A stretch of 64,000 nt of DNA, taken from NCBI GenBank assembly GCA_904420095.1, contig CAJFUB010000007.1, positions 1 through 64,000 of the forward strand, given 5' to 3'. The translations under genes and the position numbers were made by a program. The notes under the pieces are model-generated. The model worked only from the letters and a program-made list of their open reading frames with translations, made no database searches and had not been told where the DNA came from. The DNA is from an uncultured Clostridia bacterium. GTDB lineage: Bacteria > Bacillota > Clostridia > UBA1212 > UBA1255. Within the stretch, counting starts at the first letter, position 1. Every line of letters starts with the position of its first letter. Shown one piece after another: positions 35,495 to 44,120 of this stretch.

Positions 35495-36928
35495 TTGAGT
35501 ATCGATATAAAAAATCTGGAGTATAAACGCGAATCTGCGTTGTATACCATGAGCGACGCACAGCAGGCCGCCTCTCATGAATTTTCAAAGGGATATATCC
35601 GCTTTTTGAATCATGCCAAAACCGAACGCGAAGCGGTTTCCGAAATGGTAAAGGAAGCGGAAAGCAAAGGCTTTTCCGATTTTCAGAAAATGATAGAGAA
35701 GGGCGGCGCTATAAAGCCCGGAACAAAGCTTTACTGGGTGAACCGCGGCAAAGCGCTGATCCTGGCTGTAGTCGGTAAAGACCATCCTGTCAAAGGCTGC
35801 AATATGGTCGGCGCTCATCTGGATTCTCCCAGACTGGACTTCCGCCCGAATCCTCTGTATGAGGATCACGGCTTTGCTTTGGCGAAGACGCATTATTACG
35901 GCGGGATCAAAAAATATCAGTGGGTTTCTCTGCCGCTTGCGATACACGGCGTAATTTCTAAAAAGGATGGCACCTTAATTCACGTCCGTCTCGGAGAGAG
36001 CGACGACGATACGAGCTTTGTGATTAACGATCTTCTGCCGCATCTGGCGAACGATCAGATGGAAAAGAAAGCCGGAGAAGCCGTCTCGGCTGAAAATCTG
36101 AATCTTACGGTCGGATCCGTTCCCTATATTCTTGAAAACGACGAGAAGGGGAGCCGTGTGAAATACAATATCCTGAAAATTTTACATGAAAAATACGGAA
36201 TATCCGAACGGGATTTTAATTTTGCAGAGCTTGAGATCGTTCCGGCGCTCGACGCAAAATATATCGGCTTAGACAGAGGTCTGATCGGAGGCTACGGGCA
36301 GGACGACAGGGTGTGCGCTTATACAGCGTTCCGTGCGCTTCTTGATCTGGACGCAGTACCGCAGCGGACCGCTTCCTGCTATTTTTCTGACAAGGAAGAG
36401 ATTGGAAGCGTGGGAAATACGGGCGCGCGTGCAAATTGGCTTGAAAACTTCTTCGTAGAGCTTTGCCATGCGGCTTCCGCCGAAGAAAGGAACCCGATCG
36501 AAGCGGGCGTCGCGGCCAGAAGAAGCATGACGGCTACGCGCTTCCTTTCCGCTGACGTCACGGCGGCCTTTGATCCGAATTTTCCCGAGGTATCCGAGCC
36601 GCTGAATACGGCGTATTGCGGTATGGGAATTGCATTTGAAAAATATACGGGGCATAGAGGGAAGAGCGGCGCAAGCGAGGCGAGCTGTGAATTTTTTGCG
36701 GAAATCGCTGCGGCACTCGATGCGAAGAGCGTTCCATGGCAGCTCACAGAAATGGGAAAAATCGACAAGGGCGGCGGCGGTACGATCGCGCAGTTTATGG
36801 CGGATCTCGGCATGGACGTAATCGATTGCGGAACGCCTGTGCTTGGAATGCATTCGCCCTACGAGGTAACGTCGAAGGCCGACGTTTACTGGACCTACAG
36901 AGCATATCACGCTTTCTATGAAAAATAA
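35495..36928 (+). CDS. M18 family aminopeptidase
   Basis: The 477-residue zinc aminopeptidase has the family's metal ligands: MVGAHLDSPRLD (His), GQDDRVCAY (bridging Asp), DKEEIGSVGNTGA (catalytic and metal Glu), AAFDPNF (Asp) and the C-terminal GMHSPYEV (His). M18 enzymes form dodecamers and prefer acidic or neutral N-terminal residues. The start is TTG at 35495 after AGGGAGG. It is cytoplasmic and likely part of peptide catabolism. Confidence 0.9.
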   Translation: MSIDIKNLEYKRESALYTMSDAQQAASHEFSKGYIRFLNHAKTEREAVSEMVKEAESKGFSDFQKMIEKGGAIKPGTKLYWVNRGKALILAVVGKDHPVKGCNMVGAHLDSPRLDFRPNPLYEDHGFALAKTHYYGGIKKYQWVSLPLAIHGVISKKDGTLIHVRLGESDDDTSFVINDLLPHLANDQMEKKAGEAVSAENLNLTVGSVPYILENDEKGSRVKYNILKILHEKYGISERDFNFAELEIVPALDAKYIGLDRGLIGGYGQDDRVCAYTAFRALLDLDAVPQRTASCYFSDKEEIGSVGNTGARANWLENFFVELCHAASAEERNPIEAGVAARRSMTATRFLSADVTAAFDPNFPEVSEPLNTAYCGMGIAFEKYTGHRGKSGASEASCEFFAEIAAALDAKSVPWQLTEMGKIDKGGGGTIAQFMADLGMDVIDCGTPVLGMHSPYEVTSKADVYWTYRAYHAFYEK

Positions 36929-36957
36929 AAAAAGGTTCCGTTCGGAGGACATGCGAT

Positions 36958-37956
36958 ATGGATAACTTAAGGCGCTTCATATTGGTTTTTACTGCCGTTA
37001 TTTTTATAACGCTCTGCGTATGCGGAATTGTTTTGGCAGATTCCTATCAAAAAACTGCGAAAACGGAAGAACGTGAGCTCTCGGTTTCTGCGCCGACCTA
37101 TGATCCGAACGGCACCGGGGAAGATGCTTCTCGGGCGCTGAAGGAAAACATTCTGTTTATCGTTGGGGATCAGGACGGAACGGAGACAGAGCTCATGGTG
37201 CTGGCTCATGTGGATTCCGAAAATTCGTCCCTTCATTTTCTGTATATCCCGAAGGACCTGAAATACGCCCTGAACAGCGACCGCAGCGTAGGCAACATGG
37301 GAAATCTGCTGGCCAAAACGGGATCGGCTGCCTCTGCCGCGGATATTGTGGCGTCTTTTTTCGAAATAAGCGTAGATTATTATGTTCAGATGCCTTGTGA
37401 TACTTTTGCGGAATTTATAAATGCCTTCGATCGGGATTCTACGGGCATCGATTATACCATTCCGGTAGATCTGAAGTATGTGTCCGGAAAATATCACATT
37501 GATCTGAAAAAGGATACGAAGAAACTGACGGGCTCCGAGGCGCTTCAGCTGATTCAGTTTTACCGTACGGAAAATAATGAGTATTCGGCAGAGCTTCTGG
37601 CGTATTATGACGGCAGCGATGTGAAACGGATTCAGGCGGCGCAAAGCTTTCTGAGCGCTTTTCTATCGCAGAAGGTTATTAAAACGGGAGACCAGGCGTA
37701 CGCGCAGACGTTTACGGATATCGTTCTGCCGTTCCTTGAAAAATGCGAAACAAATCTGACGGAGACGCAGATTAGAAAAATCGGCGGGATTTTTTCCGCA
37801 ATCAATGCAAACGCAGTCAAATATTACCGCTTCAACGGTACGGAGGAATATCTGGGGAAGTATTACCTTGTTTATGATGAAACGTGTACGGATCTGACCT
37901 CAAATGCGATTCTGGACGGGGCGACCATTCTCAGAGACAGTTTTTCGACAAACTGA
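36958..37956 (+). CDS. Divergent LytR-CpsA-Psr (LCP) family protein
   Basis: The 332-residue protein has one N-terminal membrane segment (about 5-27) and an LCP-like extracellular domain. LCP enzymes transfer wall polymers onto peptidoglycan. Here the typical R-S-D-T stretch reads ETELM, the arginine of IPRD is lysine (IPKD), and the late arginine pair is reduced to VKRIQAAQ. Several residues that bind the pyrophosphate lipid are thus changed, so activity is doubtful. GGAGGACAT precedes the ATG. It ends two bases from the convergent recombinase gene. Confidence 0.68.
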   Translation: MDNLRRFILVFTAVIFITLCVCGIVLADSYQKTAKTEERELSVSAPTYDPNGTGEDASRALKENILFIVGDQDGTETELMVLAHVDSENSSLHFLYIPKDLKYALNSDRSVGNMGNLLAKTGSAASAADIVASFFEISVDYYVQMPCDTFAEFINAFDRDSTGIDYTIPVDLKYVSGKYHIDLKKDTKKLTGSEALQLIQFYRTENNEYSAELLAYYDGSDVKRIQAAQSFLSAFLSQKVIKTGDQAYAQTFTDIVLPFLEKCETNLTETQIRKIGGIFSAINANAVKYYRFNGTEEYLGKYYLVYDETCTDLTSNAILDGATILRDSFSTN

Positions 37957-37958
37957 AT

Positions 37959-38951
37959 TTACGGTTCTTTTTCTCCGTCTTCTTTTTTATAATTTGCAAG
38001 AGGATTTTTGCTGACTGCGTCCTTCAAACGGGTGCTGTTGATATGCGTGTAGATTTCCGTCGTTGCGACGCTTTCGTGTCCAAGGATTTCCTGAAGAGAA
38101 CGAATGTCTACGTCTCCCATTGTATACATGAGCGTTGCGGCGGTATGCCGCAGCTTGTGTGTGGAATACTTTGCAGGATCGAGCGCGGCGGCGCGAATAT
38201 ATTTCTTGACCGTATATTGGACGGTTTTCGGGCTGATTCTTTTCTTGCGCTTACTCAGGAAAAGCGGCTTTGTACCGCTTGGCTCTTCGTATTCCGGCCG
38301 TACGGCCAGATACCGTTCAATCGCGTCCCGGCACGCTTCGTTCAGGTAAATGGTTCGCTCCTTGGCACCTTTCCCAAGAACAGTTAGAGTATCTTCCCGA
38401 ATATCGCTGACGTTGATGCCGACCAGCTCGGAAAGACGCATCCCGCAATTTAAGAACAGTGTAATCATACAGTAATCACGTTCCTTTTGATCGCCATCGA
38501 CCGCATCCAAAAGCGCAATGCTTTCTTCCAGCTCCAGATATTTCGGGAGCTTTTTCGTTAGCTTCGGGGATTCCAGCTCGGCGGCCGGATTTTCCGGAAT
38601 GAGATGCGCCTTGCTCCATGCATATTTGAAAAAGGAGCGAAGACATGCGACCTTACGCGCCCTCGTCGCGGGCTGATCCTTCCTTTCGTTATTCATATAA
38701 TTTAAAAAAGAATAAAGATCGGAAAGACGGATTTTGGACAGATCCTCTACTGAAAAATCAGCAATGGGAATCTCAGAAAATGCCGCGCCCTGCGGAGCCG
38801 TTCCGTTCTTGACTTTCATGTAACGGAAAAATAAGAGCAGATCATAATAATATTCATTGACCGTATTTTTTGATTTCCCAAGGATTGACTCCAGATAAAC
38901 CAAAAAGTCTTCACAATAATAGGGAAGAATTCCTGCATCAAAAGCCGCCAA
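37959..38951 (-). CDS. Tyrosine recombinase, XerC/XerD type
   Basis: The 330-residue recombinase has an N-terminal SAM-like core-binding domain (about 1-125) and a catalytic domain with GMRLSEL (first Arg), HKLRHTAATLM (His-x-x-Arg), ILGHES (His) and the tyrosine in EIYTHI. It probably resolves chromosome dimers at dif. The TTG at 38951 is preferred: it follows GGAGG by 8 bases and lies downstream of a good promoter, while the ATG at 39038 would lie upstream of that promoter. No dif site was found in the window. Confidence 0.87.
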   Translation of the reverse strand: MAAFDAGILPYYCEDFLVYLESILGKSKNTVNEYYYDLLLFFRYMKVKNGTAPQGAAFSEIPIADFSVEDLSKIRLSDLYSFLNYMNNERKDQPATRARKVACLRSFFKYAWSKAHLIPENPAAELESPKLTKKLPKYLELEESIALLDAVDGDQKERDYCMITLFLNCGMRLSELVGINVSDIREDTLTVLGKGAKERTIYLNEACRDAIERYLAVRPEYEEPSGTKPLFLSKRKKRISPKTVQYTVKKYIRAAALDPAKYSTHKLRHTAATLMYTMGDVDIRSLQEILGHESVATTEIYTHINSTRLKDAVSKNPLANYKKEDGEKEP

Positions 38952-38985
38952 GCCAATCTCCTCCAGCAGCGTAAAATTTTGTCTA

Positions 38986-39014
38986 ATTATATCATTCCGT
39001 TCTTGTAAAATCAA
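38986..39014 (-). promoter_or_regulatory. Promoter of the Xer recombinase gene
   Basis: Read on the minus strand: TTGATT (39014-39009), a 17-base spacer, TATAAT (38991-38986). Its -35 directly abuts the -35 of the divergent glyA promoter. Confidence 0.65.
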
Positions 39015-39031
39015 TGAAACTATTATATAAT
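39003..39031 (+). promoter_or_regulatory. Promoter of glyA
   Basis: TTGTAA (39003-39008), a 17-base spacer and TATAAT (39026-39031), 38 bases before the glyA start. Confidence 0.65.
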
Positions 39032-39068
39032 CAGGCATGATAAAAATTCATTCTGGAGGATTATTGCA

Positions 39069-40307
39069 ATGTATAAAACCGATATCGTAAGAAAAACGGA
39101 TCCGGAAATCGCCGACGCGATCGAACAGGAGCTTGCCAGGCAGAGGAATAAGATCGAATTGATCGCTTCGGAAAATTTTGTCAGTGAAGCGGTCATGCAG
39201 GCGATGGGCAGCCCGCTGACAAACAAATACGCAGAAGGATATCCGGGAAAACGTTATTACGGCGGTTGCGAATACGTTGATATTGTAGAAAATCTTGCTA
39301 TTGAGCGCGCCAAAAAGCTGTTTGGCGCCGAGCATGCGAACGTGCAGCCGCATTCCGGCGCACAGGCGAATATGGCCGTGTTTTTTGCAATGCTGAAGCC
39401 GGGAGACAAGATTCTGGGGATGAGTCTTGCGGATGGCGGCCATCTGACGCATGGCAGTCCCGTCAACATGTCGGGGAAATGGTTTCAGGTCATACCGTAC
39501 AACGTCAGTGAAAAGGACATGCTGATCGATTATGAGGAAGTTCGGAGACTGGCGAAGGAGCATCAGCCGAAGATGATCATCGCCGGCGCAAGCGCATATC
39601 CCAGAATCATTGATTTTAAGAAATTCCGGGAGATCGCGGATGAGGTCGGCGCGTATCTTATGGTTGATATGGCGCATATCGCAGGACTTGTCGCGGCAGG
39701 ACTTCATCCCAGCCCAGTGCCTTATGCACATTTTACGATGACAACGACGCATAAGACGCTGCGCGGTCCGCGCGGCGGAATGATCCTCTGTTCCGCGGAA
39801 TATGCAAAGCAAATTGATAAAGCTGTGTTCCCGGGAATCCAGGGAGGCCCGCTGATGCATGTGATTGCGGCCAAGGCCGTCAGCTTCCGCGAAGCGCTCT
39901 CCGATGAATTTAAAAGCTATCAGAAGCAGATTGTGCTGAACGCTGCGGCGCTTGCAAACGGTCTGATGCAGCGCGGCATCAATCTCGTCAGCGGCGGAAC
40001 CGACAATCATCTGATGCTTGTCGATCTGAGAAACCTGCAGATTACCGGAAAAGAAGCGCAGCATAATCTGGATGAGGTTAATATCACTTGCAATAAAAAC
40101 GGAATTCCGTATGATCCGCAAAGCCCGTTTATCACAAGCGGCATCCGGCTCGGAACGGCGGCCGTAACCGCAAGAGGCATGGATGAAGCCGCAATGGACG
40201 AAATCGCGGAGCTGATTTCGCTCACCTTAAAGGACTTCGAGCAAAACCGTGCGAAAGTAACCGCCGGCGTTGCGGACCTGGTAAAACGCTTTCCTCTTTA
40301 CGAGTAA
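39069..40307 (+). CDS. glyA: Serine hydroxymethyltransferase
   Basis: The 412-residue PLP enzyme interconverts serine and glycine while loading one-carbon units on tetrahydrofolate. Signatures: [31 protein letters not shown], and the PLP lysine in [13 protein letters not shown]. Length is normal. The ribosome binding site is CTGGAGGA. rarA follows after 5 bases, so they are probably cotranscribed. Confidence 0.96.
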   Translation: MYKTDIVRKTDPEIADAIEQELARQRNKIELIASENFVSEAVMQAMGSPLTNKYAEGYPGKRYYGGCEYVDIVENLAIERAKKLFGAEHANVQPHSGAQANMAVFFAMLKPGDKILGMSLADGGHLTHGSPVNMSGKWFQVIPYNVSEKDMLIDYEEVRRLAKEHQPKMIIAGASAYPRIIDFKKFREIADEVGAYLMVDMAHIAGLVAAGLHPSPVPYAHFTMTTTHKTLRGPRGGMILCSAEYAKQIDKAVFPGIQGGPLMHVIAAKAVSFREALSDEFKSYQKQIVLNAAALANGLMQRGINLVSGGTDNHLMLVDLRNLQITGKEAQHNLDEVNITCNKNGIPYDPQSPFITSGIRLGTAAVTARGMDEAAMDEIAELISLTLKDFEQNRAKVTAGVADLVKRFPLYE

Positions 40308-40312
40308 GAACT

Positions 40313-41614
40313 ATGAAAGAGCCGCTGGCTTACAGAATGAGCCCGAGATGTCTGGAAGAGTATGAAGGACAGGAACATATTTTGGCAGAGGGAAAATTGC
40401 TTTATCGTATGATTAAAGCGGACAGACTTTCCTCTGTCATTTTTTTCGGTCCCCCGGGAACGGGGAAAACGTCTCTGGCAAGAATCATTGCCAACGTTAC
40501 GAAGGTTCCTTTCGTCAAAATCAACGCCGTTTCTTCCGGAACCGCGGAGCTCAAAAAAATCGTGTCGGATACGCAGAACCTGCTTCTTAATCCGTCCGGA
40601 AGGACGCTTTTATTTATCGACGAAATTCATCGTTTTAATAAAGCGCAGCAGGACGCGTTGCTGCCGTATGTTGAGGATGGGACGCTTATCCTGATTGGCG
40701 CAACGACGGAAAATCCTTTCTTCGAAGTGAATCAGGCCATTATTTCGCGCTCCACCGTTTTCCAGCTATACCCTCTGAATACACAAAACATAAAAAATAT
40801 CATATTACGCGCAATTCGGGATCCGGAACGAGGCTACGGGGAACTCGATCTTAAGATCACCGAGGAAGCGCTTGCTTTTCTTGCCGAGGCCTCAGGAGGC
40901 GACGCCCGCATCGCGCTGAATGCGCTTGAGCTTGCCGTGCTTACCTCCGGGACTGCAGATACGGATCGGCTCGAAATCACTTTGGACACGATTTCCGAAT
41001 GTGTGCAGAAAAAGGCGATTCGCTTCGATAAAACGGGGGAGTCGCACTACGACAATATCAGCGCCTTCATCAAATCGATGCGGGGAAGCGACCCGGACGC
41101 CGCCGTGTTTTATCTTGCCCGCGCACTTGAGGGCGGTGAGGACATCAACTTTTTGGCGCGCAGAATTGTCATCTGCGCATCAGAAGATGTGGGCACTGCA
41201 AATCCGACGGCCTTGCTTGTAGCGCAGGCCGCGGCTTCTGCCGTACGTATGATCGGTATGCCGGAGGCGCGGATTTTACTTTCTCAGGCGGCAATTACCG
41301 TAGCGACGAGTCCGAAATCGAACGCGGCGTATTCGGCCATCAACGCGGCGGCGGAGGACGTCCGGACTAAAAATACGGGCGAAGTCCCGTTCCATTTGAG
41401 AAATGCCGTTACGCAGGGAATGGGTGCGCTCGGCTATGGAAAAGGATACAAATACGCTCATGAATATCCCGGAAACGTCGTCAAGCAACAGTTTCTCCCG
41501 GATGAGATGGTCGGAACAACATATTATAAACCGTACGGAAACGGATACGAGAAAAAAATACTGGATTATATGGAATGGAAGAAACAGCAGGAAAATAAAA
41601 ATGAAAAGGAATGA
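40313..41614 (+). CDS. rarA: Replication-associated recombination protein RarA (MgsA)
   Basis: The 433-residue AAA+ ATPase related to clamp loaders has Walker A GPPGTGKT, Walker [16 protein letters not shown] and sensor 1 GATTENP. The C-terminal tetramerisation region includes [19 protein letters not shown]. It acts at stalled forks. The ribosome binding site is poor (TAAGAACT), and the start lies 5 bases after glyA, which suggests translational coupling. Confidence 0.93.
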   Translation: MKEPLAYRMSPRCLEEYEGQEHILAEGKLLYRMIKADRLSSVIFFGPPGTGKTSLARIIANVTKVPFVKINAVSSGTAELKKIVSDTQNLLLNPSGRTLLFIDEIHRFNKAQQDALLPYVEDGTLILIGATTENPFFEVNQAIISRSTVFQLYPLNTQNIKNIILRAIRDPERGYGELDLKITEEALAFLAEASGGDARIALNALELAVLTSGTADTDRLEITLDTISECVQKKAIRFDKTGESHYDNISAFIKSMRGSDPDAAVFYLARALEGGEDINFLARRIVICASEDVGTANPTALLVAQAAASAVRMIGMPEARILLSQAAITVATSPKSNAAYSAINAAAEDVRTKNTGEVPFHLRNAVTQGMGALGYGKGYKYAHEYPGNVVKQQFLPDEMVGTTYYKPYGNGYEKKILDYMEWKKQQENKNEKE

Positions 41615-41639
41615 ACTGTTTCAGGAAAGGAGTAGCGCC

Positions 41640-42569
41640 ATGAAAAAATTTTCTGTTGTACTTATTTTATCCCTTTGCGTCTTTTTTGCCGGCTGTCGGT
41701 CGGAGGAAGCTCCGCAGACAGAGAATACCGCCGCGCCGGGAGGAGAATCGTCCGCCTCGGCGATTCGTCTGGACGGATCCGCCATATCGGCGGAAAGCGG
41801 GGTGACGGTAGACGGAGCCACCGCGACCGTCACGGCATCCGGAACGTACGAAATAACGGGAACGCTGGAAAACGGACAGATTATCGTGGATACGGCTGGC
41901 ACGGTGGATTTGATTCTCAATAATGCAAGCATCCACTGTGAGACTTCCTCGCCGATCCAAATCAAAAATGCAAACCACATTTATGTTACGCTGGCGGAGG
42001 GTTCCTCCAACGAGCTGTCGGACGGAACGGCATATGAGCTTGTTCCGCCGGAAACGGAACCGGATGCGACGCTTTTCTCTAAATCGGATCTGACCATCAG
42101 AGGAGAAGGCACTCTTACGGTCACAGCGAATTACAGAGACGGGATTACCAGCAAGGATTCGCTTGTGATCGAGAGCGGGAATCTCTTTGTCACTGCCGTA
42201 AACCATGCTATCAAAGGGAAGGACTTTCTCTGTGTGGAAAACGGTACGATCACCGTTGATGCGGGCGTGGATGGCATGAAGGCTACGAACGATTCCGCTT
42301 CCTCATTGGGGTATGTGGAGATTAAAGGAGGCACCATTGCGATTACCGCGCAGGACGAGGGAATTTCGGCTATTACGGACGTGACGATCAGCGGCGGTAC
42401 GATTCGGATTGATACAGCCAATAACGGAATCAAAACGAACGGCGCGATCCGCGTTTCGAGCGGAACGCTAGAAATCCAGACGGAAGACAAGGGCCTCATC
42501 TGCGCTGAGCAGAGCATCGCAGACGAGGCGGAGGTAAGCGTGAACGGAGAAAAAATCACGAGTACGTGA
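41640..42569 (+). CDS. Lipoprotein with Cthe_2159-like carbohydrate-binding beta-helix
   Basis: The 309-residue protein has a lipoprotein signal (FFAGC, lipid-bearing C19), a short Ser/Glu-rich stretch, and repeated beta strands such as [25 protein letters not shown]-like and [12 protein letters not shown], typical of the Cthe_2159/DUF4353 domain. The founding member is a calcium-dependent polysaccharide-binding beta-helix. It is shorter than many homologues (400-600 residues). It is exported and membrane-anchored; the ligand here is unknown. AGGAAAGGAG precedes the ATG; a longer frame into rarA is not supported. Confidence 0.78.
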   Translation: MKKFSVVLILSLCVFFAGCRSEEAPQTENTAAPGGESSASAIRLDGSAISAESGVTVDGATATVTASGTYEITGTLENGQIIVDTAGTVDLILNNASIHCETSSPIQIKNANHIYVTLAEGSSNELSDGTAYELVPPETEPDATLFSKSDLTIRGEGTLTVTANYRDGITSKDSLVIESGNLFVTAVNHAIKGKDFLCVENGTITVDAGVDGMKATNDSASSLGYVEIKGGTIAITAQDEGISAITDVTISGGTIRIDTANNGIKTNGAIRVSSGTLEIQTEDKGLICAEQSIADEAEVSVNGEKITST

Positions 42570-42571
42570 GA

Positions 42572-42600
42572 TTGTATTTTCAAGGGAAGCGTGATATACT
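42572..42600 (+). promoter_or_regulatory. Promoter of tyrS
   Basis: TTGTAT (42572-42577), a 17-base spacer and TATACT (42595-42600), just upstream of a terminator-like hairpin. Confidence 0.5.
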
Positions 42601-42601
42601 G

Positions 42602-42638
42602 AAACGCGCTGTTGCAGCGGCAGACAGCGCGTTTTCCG
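42602..42638 (+). terminator. Hairpin between the lipoprotein gene and tyrS
   Basis: AAACGCGCTGT (42602-42612) pairs perfectly with ACAGCGCGTTT (42624-42634), followed by TCCGTTTT. It can terminate the upstream transcript; for transcripts starting at the promoter just before it, only part of the stem would form. Confidence 0.65.
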
Positions 42639-42673
42639 TTTTGGAAAACGACCATATTACAGGAGGAAGAACG

Positions 42674-43897
42674 ATGTCGAACATTTACGAAACGCTGGTA
42701 GAACGCGGGATCATTGCGCAGTGTACGAATGAGGAGAAGGTGAAGGAAATCCTCGATCACGAGCAGGTCCCTTTCTATGTGGGGTTCGATCCGACGGCCG
42801 ACAGCCTGCATATCGGTCATTTCGTGCAGATTATGGTAATGGCGCATATGCAGCGCGCCGGACATACGCCGATTGCCCTCGTAGGGGGAGGTACCGGAAA
42901 GATTGGAGATCCCTCCGGCAAAACGGATATGCGTAAAATGCTCACGGAAGAATCCCTGGCCAAGAACGTCGCCGGCCTTCAGGCGCAGCTTTCTCGTTTT
43001 ATTGATTTTACCGACGGCAAGGCGATTCTGGTAAACAACGCGGATTGGCTTTTGAATCTCAATTATCTCGACTTTCTGCGGGAAGTCGGCGTGCATTTTT
43101 CCGTCAACAGGATGCTGTCGGCAGAATGCTTTAAACAGCGCCTGGAGCGCGGCCTGAATTTCATCGAATTCAACTATATGCTGATGCAGAGCTATGATTT
43201 TTACCGGCTTTATAAGGATTACGGGTGTATGCTGGAGTTCGGCGGAGACGACCAGTGGTCCAATATCATCGGCGGGGTAGAGCTTGTCAGAAGAAAAGAA
43301 GGCAAGGAAGTATACGGCGTGACGTTTTCCCTTTTGACAACGAGTGACGGCGTCAAAATGGGAAAGACCGTCAAGGGCGCCGTATGGCTGGACAAGGATA
43401 AAACGCCGCCGTACGAGCTGTATCAGTATCTCAGAAACGTAGCGGATGCCGACGTCATCAAGTGCCTGAAGCTGCTGACCTTTGTGCCGATCGAGGAGAT
43501 CCGGGAAATGGAGCAGTGGACGGACGGACGGATTAACGAGGCAAAAGTCCGGCTTGCTTACGAAGTGACCAAAATTGTACACGGCCAGAAAGAAGCCGAT
43601 CAGGCCAAAGAGGTTTCAGAGTCTTTATTTGGAGGCGCGGGCGCTTCCGAAAACATGGCGACGACAAGCGTGCCCGATTCGGCGCTGACGGACGGAGCCG
43701 TTTCCGTAATCGACCTGATGCTTCTTGCAAAGCTGATTCCCTCTAAGGGCGAGGGACGGAGACTGATCCAGCAGGGCGGTGTCCTTGTAAACGATGAAAA
43801 GGTCGATTCTATCGATCGGAAAGTCACTGCAGAGGACCTTGCTTCCGGACTGATTCTGCGGAAGGGGAAGAAGGTATTTCATCGTTTTATAAAATAA
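42674..43897 (+). CDS. tyrS: Tyrosyl-tRNA synthetase
   Basis: The 407-residue class I synthetase has HIGH (46-49), the KMSKS variant KMGKT (228-232) and a C-terminal S4-like RNA-binding domain ([21 protein letters not shown]). It is of the TyrZ-like branch by the KMGKT motif, which many Bacillota carry. The ATG at 42674 follows AGGAGGAAG. No T-box leader is present upstream. Confidence 0.95.
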   Translation: MSNIYETLVERGIIAQCTNEEKVKEILDHEQVPFYVGFDPTADSLHIGHFVQIMVMAHMQRAGHTPIALVGGGTGKIGDPSGKTDMRKMLTEESLAKNVAGLQAQLSRFIDFTDGKAILVNNADWLLNLNYLDFLREVGVHFSVNRMLSAECFKQRLERGLNFIEFNYMLMQSYDFYRLYKDYGCMLEFGGDDQWSNIIGGVELVRRKEGKEVYGVTFSLLTTSDGVKMGKTVKGAVWLDKDKTPPYELYQYLRNVADADVIKCLKLLTFVPIEEIREMEQWTDGRINEAKVRLAYEVTKIVHGQKEADQAKEVSESLFGGAGASENMATTSVPDSALTDGAVSVIDLMLLAKLIPSKGEGRRLIQQGGVLVNDEKVDSIDRKVTAEDLASGLILRKGKKVFHRFIK

Positions 43898-43917
43898 TCG
43901 CATTAAATAAAAAGGAA

Positions 43918-43945
43918 TTGACAAAATACAGGAATCGTTTATACT
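43918..43945 (+). promoter_or_regulatory. Promoter of the riboswitch and P-type ATPase gene
   Basis: TTGACA (43918-43923), a 16-base spacer and TATACT (43940-43945). The predicted start near 43951 is the first base of the aptamer. Confidence 0.7.
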
Positions 43946-43950
43946 GTAAA

Positions 43951-44100
43951 AGACCCATGAGGGAGTAGTTGGCATGCATCGCGCATGGTTCAAGTTCAAC
44001 ACACAGCCCCCGGAGCGGTATAGGAAGGGCTTGGCTTGGATGAAATAACCAGACTCATGTATATATTCAAACATATATACATGAGTTTTTTTATTAATCA
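43951..44100 (+). ncRNA. yybP-ykoY family manganese riboswitch
   Basis: The leader starts with GAGGGAGTAG, the signature 5' element of yybP-ykoY RNAs (GGGGAGUAG in known members), and ends with CCAGACTCATG, matching the family's CAAGAC plus P1 3' strand. CATGAG (43956-43961) pairs with CTCATG (44054-44059) to close P1. The same CTCATG is the start of the terminator stem, so Mn2+ binding, by holding P1, would block termination and switch the ATPase gene on. Inner hairpins GCATGC/GCATG and GCCC/GGGC are visible. The family and its link to Mn exporters are established; this member is assigned by eye. Confidence 0.78.
44053..44093 (+). terminator. Riboswitch-controlled terminator
   Basis: ACTCATGTATATAT (44053-44066) pairs perfectly with its complement (44073-44086) around a 6-base loop, followed by seven T. 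Its 5' end overlaps the P1 helix of the aptamer. Confidence 0.85.
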
Positions 44101-44120
44101 TACGGAAAGGACTTCATGCG

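Noticed and set aside
39048-40121. Minus-strand frame of 357 codons opposite glyA
   Set aside because: Antisense to glyA, no signature and it would start inside that gene.
42601-42673. T-box leader before tyrS
   Set aside because: The leader is too short and lacks the AGGGTGG-type T-box core; only a terminator-like hairpin is present.
42131-43582. Minus-strand frame of 483 codons opposite tyrS
   Set aside because: tyrS is certain on the plus strand; the antisense product has no family signature.
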